Shown one piece after another: positions 36,825 through 42,155 of a stretch of DNA of 42,155 nucleotides. Under the pieces are notes generated by a model. The model was not told the origin of the DNA. It was given only the letters and a program-made list of their open reading frames with translations, and did not search any database. The DNA lies in contig JAKAVQ010000017.1 in assembly GCA_021817245.1 (NCBI GenBank), positions 1 through 42,155 of the forward strand, read 5' to 3'. The translations under genes and the position numbers were made by a program. Source of the DNA: Thermoplasmata archaeon (GTDB lineage: Archaea; Thermoplasmatota; Thermoplasmata; Lutacidiplasmatales; UBA184). Within the stretch, counting starts at the first letter, position 1, and every line of letters starts with the position of its first letter.

Positions 36825-37400
36825 GTGCGGGGTCACGACCTCTTCCGCTTCGCCGCGGTCATCGCCTGTCTCCTCTGCTACCTGACGATCATCCTCGGCG
36901 GGAACGTGATGGCGAGCGACAACGGGCTCGCCTGCCCGGACTGGCCGTCGTGTTTCGGGAACGGGAACTTCTTCCCGGCGCTCCAGGGCGGGGTCGCGCT
37001 CGAGTGGGGCCACCGACTCGGGGCGTTCTTCCTCTCCCTTTCCACGCTCGTCCTCGCCCTCCTCGGGGTGGCGTACGAACGCGGCCGTCGGGCGCTGATG
37101 CGCATGTCCCTCGCGGCCCTCGCGCTCGTCATCACCGAGGCCCTGCTTGGGGCGGTGGTGGTGGAGAGCCGTCTCGATACTCCCTTCATCCTGGTCCATC
37201 TCGGCATCGCGACCGCGCTCTTCGGCCTCTTATTGGTCACGGCGCTCCTCGCCAACCTGCGCGAGATGCCCCGCCGATGGATCGAGTGGGCGCGCCAGGC
37301 CGCCGACGAGTCCCCCCCCGGGGCACCGGCGGATTTGCCGGAGCCGTACACTCCGTTCGGCGGCGAAGCGCCCGTGGCCCGGCGGCCCCGGGAAGGCTAA
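36825..37400 (+). CDS. ctaA: Heme A synthase, short archaeal form
   Basis: 191 residues from GTG 36825 with a strong AGGAGG before it. Four membrane helices only, half the bacterial CtaA, as known from archaeal half-size enzymes such as that of Aeropyrum. The Cys pair Cys37/Cys43 (LACPDWPSCFG) lies in the first external loop. Heme-ligand His63 (EWGHRLGAF) and His125 (ILVHLGIA) are present. It oxidises the methyl group of heme O to the formyl group of heme A for subunit I just upstream (8 bp gap). A Pro-rich cytosolic tail follows the last helix. Confidence 0.92.
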   Translation: MRGHDLFRFAAVIACLLCYLTIILGGNVMASDNGLACPDWPSCFGNGNFFPALQGGVALEWGHRLGAFFLSLSTLVLALLGVAYERGRRALMRMSLAALALVITEALLGAVVVESRLDTPFILVHLGIATALFGLLLVTALLANLREMPRRWIEWARQAADESPPGAPADLPEPYTPFGGEAPVARRPREG

Positions 37401-37428
37401 GCTCCCCCGCGGCTCCCGAGTGGGCAGC

Positions 37429-38376
37429 ATGGCGGCATCGTCCGGGTCGGTCCCCCCCGCGGTTCCCGCTCCGGAGGGCGCGGCCGGAGATCGAAAGCTC
37501 AGGGACGCCTTTGCGCTCGTCAAGCCGGGGATCACGGCCTTGATCTGCCTCGTGGCCGTCGGCGGCTTCCTCCTCGCCGATCCCCGCTCGATCGACTTCG
37601 GACGGCTTGGACTCCTGGTCGGCACCGGGGCCCTCTCCTCCGCCGGCGCGGCGGCGCTCAACCACTACCTCGACCGGGACCTCGATGCCGAGATGCGGCG
37701 GACCCGGGGGCGCCCGCTTCCTTCCGGGCGCATCCGGCCGAGCGGCGCGGTCGCCGCGTTCGGCCTCGTCCTCCTCGGGTTCGGCGTGGGCGCCGCGAGC
37801 GTGCTCCTAAATCCTCTCACTGGGTTCTCGATATTTCTCGGTGGACTCACCTACGTCGTCGTCTACACGGCGTGGCTCAAGCGACGGTCCAGTTGGAACA
37901 TCGTCATCGGCGGTTTCGCCGGGAGCGCCCCGGCGCTCGCCGGCAGCGCCGCCGCGATCGGGAGCTGGACGCCCGGCGTCCTCGCGTTCGCGCTCCTCGT
38001 CTTCCTCTGGACCCCGCCGCACTTCTGGAGCCTCGCGCTCCTGTTGAAGGACGACTACGCCCGTGCGCAGCTCCCGATGCTGCCGCGCATGGACGATCTT
38101 GCGTTCTCGGGGAAGGTGGTGGTCCTTTCCGCGGCACTGCTCGTCCCGGCGACCGTGCTCCTCGGCTGGTCGGGCGCGGTGACCTGGCCCGTCCTGCTCG
38201 TGCTGGTCGTCCTCGGAGTCCTGTTCGTCGCCCTGACGGCCCCGCTCTGGCGTCACGTCACTCCTCGGACCGCCCGCAGGGGGTTCGTCTACTCCGGGCC
38301 GTACCTGCTGCTGGTGGTGCTCGCGATCGCCGCGAACGCGCCGCTCGTGCTTAGGGGCGTTCCGGCCGGGCTCTGA
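37429..38376 (+). CDS. ctaB: Heme O synthase (protoheme IX farnesyltransferase)
   Basis: 315 residues from ATG 37429. UbiA-type prenyltransferase with about nine membrane helices. The Asp-rich motif NHYLDRDLDAEMRRTRGRPL and the second one around FLWTPPHFWSLALLLKDDYA are intact; KPGITALICLVAVGGFLL is the usual start. It adds a farnesyl-type chain to heme B, giving heme O for CtaA. It closes the oxidase gene run, starting 28 bp after ctaA. Confidence 0.96.
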   Translation: MAASSGSVPPAVPAPEGAAGDRKLRDAFALVKPGITALICLVAVGGFLLADPRSIDFGRLGLLVGTGALSSAGAAALNHYLDRDLDAEMRRTRGRPLPSGRIRPSGAVAAFGLVLLGFGVGAASVLLNPLTGFSIFLGGLTYVVVYTAWLKRRSSWNIVIGGFAGSAPALAGSAAAIGSWTPGVLAFALLVFLWTPPHFWSLALLLKDDYARAQLPMLPRMDDLAFSGKVVVLSAALLVPATVLLGWSGAVTWPVLLVLVVLGVLFVALTAPLWRHVTPRTARRGFVYSGPYLLLVVLAIAANAPLVLRGVPAGL

Positions 38377-38404
38377 GCGCACGCCTCCTCCGCTCGTTCG
38401 GTGA

Positions 38405-38413
38405 GCTTATCTC
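38405..38413 (+). promoter_or_regulatory. TATA-like box of the 38438 gene
   Basis: GCTTATCTC, about 29 bp before ATG 38438, right after ctaB. This marks the end of the respiratory transcript. Confidence 0.5.
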
Positions 38414-38437
38414 GCTCCTCCGACTCTCTTCGGAACG

Positions 38438-39148
38438 ATGCCGGGTTCCGAACGGGGGTCGCCCCCCGAATTCCAGCGCACCGCCGAATCGGTCCTGAAG
38501 CGACTGGGGTACTCGAGGGTACCGCCCGTCCGGCGCGAACGGACGGTCGAGCCGGCGTTCTGGGTCCAGGAGGCCGGCGTGCCCCGTCGCACCTTCCCGG
38601 TCTTCCTCTCGAGCGGCACCCCGGCGAACGCGACGGAAGGGGTCGAGCGCTGGGTCGCGGAGCTCGGTCGCGAGCGCGCGAGCCCTTCCCGGGCGATCTT
38701 CGTCGTCCCGACCGACGCGGCCGCCGACGAGGCCTGGGACCGGATCGTGCGCTCCCCGGGAACCCCGATCGACCACGAGGTCTCCGTCCTGGTCGTACCG
38801 CCGGCCGCTCGCGCCGAGTCGGCGGCGCACTTCCATCTCCGTCAGGCCGACCCCCGGGAGATCCTCCGGGTCGCGACCGGCATCGTGGTCGGGCTGTTCC
38901 GGCGGGCCCAGGCCTCCGAGGGGTCGAGCCAGGTCGATTTCGAGGAGATGCTCGCGCTGCTCAAGGGGCGCTTCGGGATCGACGTCCAGCGCTCGCTCCA
39001 CGTGACCTCCGACGAGGACGCGCTGTTTCTGCTCTACCAGCTCGCGATGCGCGACGCGTACGCACCGGGAGAGCCCGGGACGAGCCTCCACATGCTCGTA
39101 CTGAAGCCGACCGGACCGGCGGCCCGTCTGCCCTGGTTCGGCGCCTAG
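38438..39148 (+). CDS. Hypothetical soluble protein
   Basis: 236 residues, no membrane helix. The N-terminal part (about 12-60, EFQRTAESVLKRLGYSRVPP, then RTVEPAFWVQEAG and RTFPVFLSSG) followed by ERASPSRAIFVVPTDAAADE resembles nuclease-like or regulator folds only in general outline. The C-terminal half is helical (FEEMLALLKGRFGIDVQ, SDEDALFLLYQLAMRDAY) and ends in HMLVLKPTGPAARLPWFGA. I do not recognise the family. It has its own TATA box, and the small tail-anchored protein gene follows after 51 bp. Confidence 0.75.
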   Translation: MPGSERGSPPEFQRTAESVLKRLGYSRVPPVRRERTVEPAFWVQEAGVPRRTFPVFLSSGTPANATEGVERWVAELGRERASPSRAIFVVPTDAAADEAWDRIVRSPGTPIDHEVSVLVVPPAARAESAAHFHLRQADPREILRVATGIVVGLFRRAQASEGSSQVDFEEMLALLKGRFGIDVQRSLHVTSDEDALFLLYQLAMRDAYAPGEPGTSLHMLVLKPTGPAARLPWFGA

Positions 39149-39167
39149 GCCGCCCGCACGAACGGAG

Positions 39168-39177
39168 TCTTAAAGAA
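39168..39177 (+). promoter_or_regulatory. TATA box of the 39200 gene
   Basis: TCTTAAAGAA, centred about 28 bp before ATG 39200; leaderless spacing. Confidence 0.65.
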
Positions 39178-39199
39178 TCCCCGCCCGGTCCTCGGGGCG

Positions 39200-39388
39200 A
39201 TGGTTGCGGACGCCGAGTCGTACCGATCCCCGTACACCCCCTACCCCGGCAGTTCGACGCCCTCCCCCGAGGTCCCCCCGACCGAGGGGATCGGCGACTT
39301 GTGGGCGTTCTTCGGCCTCTCGGTCGCCAGCACCGTCATCATCGCGGTCTCCGGCATCGTCGTCTGGTGGTACGTCCACCACGGATAG
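39200..39388 (+). CDS. 62-residue tail-anchored membrane protein, unknown
   Basis: A soluble Pro/Ser/Tyr-rich N-terminus (SYRSPYTPYPGSSTPSPEVP) is followed by one C-terminal membrane helix (about 34-58: LWAFFGLSVASTVIIAVSGI) ending WWYVHHG. It has a clean promoter with leaderless spacing. No family is known to me. The terminal His pair facing out of the helix could bind metal, but this is speculation. Confidence 0.68.
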   Translation: MVADAESYRSPYTPYPGSSTPSPEVPPTEGIGDLWAFFGLSVASTVIIAVSGIVVWWYVHHG

Positions 39389-39415
39389 GACGCCCCTCGA
39401 CGCCGTCGGCGGGAA

Positions 39416-39425
39416 CCATTATCTG
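39416..39425 (+). promoter_or_regulatory. TATA-like box of tRNA-Pro
   Basis: CCATTATCTG, about 33 bp before the tRNA 5' end. Confidence 0.55.
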
Positions 39426-39452
39426 CGCTGCCCGGGTCGGCGGGCGCGGCGT

Positions 39453-39527
39453 GGGGCCGTGGGGTAGCTTGGACCATCCTTCTTGCTTGGGGTGCAAGAG
39501 ACTCCGATTCAAATTCGGACGGCCCCA
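39453..39527 (+). tRNA. tRNA-Pro (anticodon GGG)
   Basis: 75 nt. The acceptor stem GGGGCCG pairs with CGGCCCC, followed by discriminator A. The anticodon stem CTTGC/GCAAG closes the loop TTGGGGT with anticodon GGG. The T arm is TCCGA-TTCAAAT-TCGGA. There is no intron and CCA is not encoded. Confidence 0.95.
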
Positions 39528-39593
39528 TCAGCCCCCGGGCGGCCGCATCGCCCGCGCGCCGTGAAGTAGCCGACCGCGTTCGCGGGAACGACC

Positions 39594-40271
39594 ATGCCGC
39601 GCCGGTTCGTGGACGAACGCCGCCGCGACCCGTACTACCGCGCGGCGCAGCGGGAGGGGTTGCGATCGCGCGCCGCGTTCAAGTTCGCCTACCTCGACGA
39701 CCGGTTCCACCTCCTGCGGCCGGGGCTGCGCGTGCTCGACCTCGGGGCGGCTCCGGGGGGCTGGTCCCTCGTCGCGCGAGAGCGCCTCGGGACGCGCGGC
39801 GAGGTCGTGGCCGTCGATCCGCGACCGATCGAGCTGATCGCCGGAGTGCGCGTCGTCCGTGGACGCGTGGGAGATCCGTCGCTCCTCGGCGCGCTCGGGC
39901 CGACGCCGTTCGACGTCGTCCTCTCCGACATGTCCCCGCGGATCAGCGGGGCGTACGCCACGGATCATGCGCGCTCGGTCGACCTCGTCCGTGCCGGACT
40001 CGCCCTCGCCCGACAGGTCCTGCGTCCGGGCGGTGCCTATGTCGCGAAGGTCTTCGCCGGCGATCTCCTTGACGGGCTCGTGGAGGAGGTCGGACGCTCC
40101 TTCGAGGAGGTCCGTCGTACGAAGCCGCCGGCCTCGCGCGAACCGTCGTCGGAGCTCTATCTCGTCGCGCGCGGATTCCGCGCCGTGGCCCCCGAATCCC
40201 CCCGGGCGGGGGAAAGGGAACGGTCGGCGTCCGATATATACGGACGGAGTTTACCCCGCTCCCCGTTTTGA
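39594..40271 (+). CDS. rlmE: 23S rRNA 2'-O-methyltransferase, RlmE/FtsJ family
   Basis: 225 residues. It methylates the ribose of a U in the 23S A loop using AdoMet. The N-terminus RRDPYYRAAQREGLRSRAAF includes the catalytic Lys (AAFKF). AdoMet motif I is VLDLGAAPGGWS. The rest of the K-D-K-E tetrad is present: Asp in VLSDMSPRISG, Lys in YVAKVF and Glu in PSSELYLVARGF. The last 25 residues are an Arg/Ser-rich tail, which contains the TATA box of the next gene. Confidence 0.94.
   Translation: MPRRFVDERRRDPYYRAAQREGLRSRAAFKFAYLDDRFHLLRPGLRVLDLGAAPGGWSLVARERLGTRGEVVAVDPRPIELIAGVRVVRGRVGDPSLLGALGPTPFDVVLSDMSPRISGAYATDHARSVDLVRAGLALARQVLRPGGAYVAKVFAGDLLDGLVEEVGRSFEEVRRTKPPASREPSSELYLVARGFRAVAPESPRAGERERSASDIYGRSLPRSPF
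40232..40241 (+). promoter_or_regulatory. TATA box of the TIM-barrel gene
   Basis: CGATATATAC inside the 3' end of rlmE, about 47 bp before GTG 40285. It would give a leader of roughly 20 nt. Confidence 0.6.
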
Positions 40272-40284
40272 GGCTTGGTTACTC

Positions 40285-41460
40285 GTGATCCGTTTCGGAC
40301 CCGCGGGGATCCCTCTGTCCTGCAAAGGCCGCACGCTCCGGGACGGGATCGCCGACATCCACCATCTGGGGCTCACCGCGATGGAGGTCCAGTTCATCAA
40401 GGTCAATCCGCTGACCCGCCTCGCGCTCGACGAAGAGGTGGGCAAGCTCCCCCGCGAGCTCGTGCAGCAGCTCCCCGTCAGCGTCGGGCCGGCCGACCAC
40501 CAGGGTGGCGCGCCGAGCCTCGAGGCGCTGACGAGCCCGATCCGCCGCCGGGACTCGCTCACGACGCTCACCTGGAGCCTCGCGAAGGACTACCCCGATC
40601 TCCAGCTGACGAGCGCCCTCGCCCGCGCGCTCGACACGGAGCTCACGCTGCACGCCCCGTACTACGTCGACTTCTTCGGCTCGAGCGACGCGCGCGAGCA
40701 GTCGACGCGCCAGATCCAGTGGGCGGGGGTCCTCGCCCAAGGGCTCGGGGCCCGGCTCACCGTCACCCACCTCGGCTTCTACGGCCCGGGCGACCGCGCC
40801 GACTCGATCCAGCAGCTCGGCGAGATCGTCACCGACCTTTCCGCCTGGCTCAGCAAGTTCTCGAAAGGGGCCGTGCGCCTCGCGATCGAACCGAGCGGCC
40901 ATCCCGACGTCTTCGGCTCCCGGGAGGAGGTCCTCGACCTGGTCCGGCGGGTGAAGGGGACGGTGCCGGTCCTGAACCTGCCCCATCTTGCGGCCCGCGA
41001 GCGGACGACGTTCGATACGACCGAGCAGCTCGAGCCCCTCGTCCGGCAGTTCGTCGACGCGACCCACGGGCCGCTGTATCTCAACTTCTCCGGGGTCGAG
41101 TTCTACGGTCCGGGCGAGTTCCGGCTGACCCCGATCAAGCGCGGCCTCGTCCGGTTCGATGCCGTCGCGGAACTGCTCTCCGAGAGGGACTATGACGTGA
41201 CCGTAATCTCGAGCTCACCGCTCCTCGAGCACGACGGAATGTACATGAAGCTCCTGTACGAGCGGGCGCTCACCCGGCGGTGGACGAAGCAGCACGCCCC
41301 CGCGCCGGCCCGTCCGGTCGCCAAGCCGTCGGCGGCCCGCCCGGCGGCGCCCGTGGCCCGGGCGAAGGCGGCCCCCGCGGTCCGTCGGAGCGTCCGGCCG
41401 ATCGCCGCCGCGGCCGGCCGAAAGGAGGGACGCTCGCATGTCCGGCCCCACGGACGCTAG
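40285..41460 (+). CDS. Endonuclease IV-like TIM-barrel protein with basic tail
   Basis: 391 residues from GTG 40285 (VIRFGPAGIPLSCKG is a typical start for this archaeal family). The xylose isomerase-like/AP endonuclease IV barrel is seen in GIADIHHLGLTAMEVQFI, LTLHAPYYVDFFGS, LTVTHLGFYGPGD, LAIEPSG and LYLNFSGVEFYG. In endonuclease IV such His/Glu/Asp residues bind three zinc ions and cut DNA at abasic sites. Here HAPYY and EPSG match, but several ligands differ (for example NLPHLAAR), so repair activity is probable, not certain. After the barrel a ~70-residue Ala/Pro/Lys/Arg tail follows. Its last 23 bp overlap the start of the hexuloisomerase gene. Confidence 0.8.
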   Translation: MIRFGPAGIPLSCKGRTLRDGIADIHHLGLTAMEVQFIKVNPLTRLALDEEVGKLPRELVQQLPVSVGPADHQGGAPSLEALTSPIRRRDSLTTLTWSLAKDYPDLQLTSALARALDTELTLHAPYYVDFFGSSDAREQSTRQIQWAGVLAQGLGARLTVTHLGFYGPGDRADSIQQLGEIVTDLSAWLSKFSKGAVRLAIEPSGHPDVFGSREEVLDLVRRVKGTVPVLNLPHLAARERTTFDTTEQLEPLVRQFVDATHGPLYLNFSGVEFYGPGEFRLTPIKRGLVRFDAVAELLSERDYDVTVISSSPLLEHDGMYMKLLYERALTRRWTKQHAPAPARPVAKPSAARPAAPVARAKAAPAVRRSVRPIAAAAGRKEGRSHVRPHGR

Positions 41461-42010
41461 CGGGACGACGTTCCTCGGCGCCGAGCGCTACATCGGCGAG
41501 CGCGTCACGGAGGCGCTCGGGAAGCTCGACCCTCGCCGGGTCGGCCGCGCCGTCGAGATCCTCCTCGCGGCCTCGCAGGTCTTCGTCTACGGTGCCGGCC
41601 GCAGCGGCATCATCGGACGGGCGTTCGCGATGCGACTCGTCCAGGCCGGGCTGCGGGCGTACGTGATCGGGGAGAGCGTCACCCCGATCGTGACGCGGCA
41701 GGACGCGGTCTTCATCCTCTCCGGCCAGGGGGAGAGCTTCTCGTCGATCCAGACGGCGAACATCGTCCGGCGCGAGGGGGCCGCGCTGATCGTCGTGACC
41801 TCGCGACCGGGTTCGAAGCTCGCGCATACGGCCTCCCTGCTCCTGCCGGTCGAGTTCGGCGAGGACCCCGATCGCCTCCGGTTCGCCCCGCTCGGGACGC
41901 TCTTCGAGTCGGCGAGCCTGCGACTGACCGACGGACTGATCGCCGAGCTCATCCGCGCGCGGGGGGAGACCGAGGAATCGATGCGCCGTCGCCACGCGAT
42001 CATGGTGTGA
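41438..42010 (+). CDS. hxlB: 6-phospho-3-hexuloisomerase (SIS domain)
   Basis: 190 residues. It interconverts 3-hexulose 6-phosphate and fructose 6-phosphate. With its partner synthase (not in the window) it makes ribulose 5-phosphate in many archaea that lack the oxidative pentose pathway. The signature VYGAGRSGIIGRAFAMRLVQ, then YVIGESVTPIV and PLGTLFESASLRLTDGLIAE near the end are characteristic. The usual SGSGET reads SGQGES here. It overlaps the TIM-barrel gene by 23 bp, with AAAGGAGG a few bases before the ATG. Confidence 0.93.
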   Translation: MSGPTDASGTTFLGAERYIGERVTEALGKLDPRRVGRAVEILLAASQVFVYGAGRSGIIGRAFAMRLVQAGLRAYVIGESVTPIVTRQDAVFILSGQGESFSSIQTANIVRREGAALIVVTSRPGSKLAHTASLLLPVEFGEDPDRLRFAPLGTLFESASLRLTDGLIAELIRARGETEESMRRRHAIMV

Positions 42011-42036
42011 ACGGCTCCCGGTCGCCCGGGCTGTGG

Positions 42037-42048
42037 GACATATTTCAG
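42037..42048 (+). promoter_or_regulatory. TATA-like box at the right edge; following gene cut off
   Basis: GACATATTTCAG, about 27 bp after hxlB. The last ~90 bases could be a leader and the first codons of a new gene: TTG 42091 and GTG 42102 each open a frame to the window end. Too little remains to choose between them, and no RNA family is recognised. Confidence 0.4.
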
Positions 42049-42155
42049 ACCGGGGGCCCCGTAGGTGAGGGTCGGTCCGTTCCGTAGAGATTGAGCAGGT
42101 TGTGCCAGGTGGACTGGCATCGGTCCGCCGTCTCGATCCGATCGCCCCGTCGCTG

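Noticed and set aside
1-42155. CRISPR array, insertion sequence or prophage
   Set aside because: No regularly spaced direct repeats, transposase or integrase motifs, or terminal inverted repeats with target duplications were seen.
42088-42155. A tRNA or SRP-like RNA at the right edge
   Set aside because: The sequence has no T-loop consensus or complete stem set, and the window ends too soon to judge.

Overview
The window is high-G+C DNA from an archaeon. The supporting features are a family D DNA polymerase small subunit, an archaeal DnaG with a TOPRIM core, an XPD-type Fe-S helicase, a LonB-type AAA+ ATPase, an AbrB-PhoU regulator, tRNA genes without encoded CCA, and A/T-rich TATA-like boxes about 25-40 bp before many starts, often with almost no leader. 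The 23S rRNA gene is followed directly by protein genes with no 5S or tRNA. Together with an aerobic, cupredoxin-rich respiratory chain, this fits a terrestrial, aerobic member of the Thermoplasmatota. The lineage is inference; the domain Archaea is well supported.

Layout. 1-222: 3' end of 23S rRNA, starting in the sarcin-ricin loop. 362-3755: a small unknown protein, an HhH plus RNase H-fold exonuclease, a lone beta-class DNA methyltransferase and an L-2-hydroxyglutarate oxidase gene broken by one frameshift. 3945-6785: a three-gene proton-translocating transhydrogenase operon (pntA, pntAB, pntB). 6792-9747: a GNAT acetyltransferase, a polytopic membrane protein and an alpha/alpha-toroid protein lacking a normal start codon. 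9973-16202: tRNA-Val, a LonB-like ATPase with a zinc ribbon and no protease domain, dnaG, an unknown protein, polB (DP1) and cutA. 16120-20115: two coiled-coil proteins with panE and pgk on the minus strand, then mdh and a FixX-type ferredoxin. 20146-25359: gtrA, XPD helicase and a tightly overlapping heptose operon (hddA, gmhA, CBS-ParB protein).

25438-38376 is an aerobic respiration island: a polytopic membrane protein, a two-domain cupredoxin, cytochrome oxidase subunit II encoded as two overlapping genes, a second cupredoxin, a PhoU-like regulator, tatA-tatC-tatA/B, a 61-residue membrane protein, Rieske, cytochrome b, two small membrane proteins, oxidase subunit I, ctaA and ctaB. The likely flow is quinol to Rieske/cytochrome b, then a membrane-anchored blue copper protein in place of cytochrome c, then CuA and the heme-copper oxidase. 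The Tat genes probably export the folded Rieske protein encoded directly downstream. No cytochrome c, cytochrome c1 or subunit III gene is seen.

38438-42010: two unknown proteins, tRNA-Pro, RlmE, an endonuclease IV-like TIM-barrel protein and 6-phospho-3-hexuloisomerase. Many genes are joined by 4-nt or 8-nt stop/start overlaps, which suggests translational coupling. Two genes (toroid protein and XPD) have no ATG, GTG or TTG at the expected N-terminus, and lhgO is frameshifted. Each of these could be biology or an assembly error.
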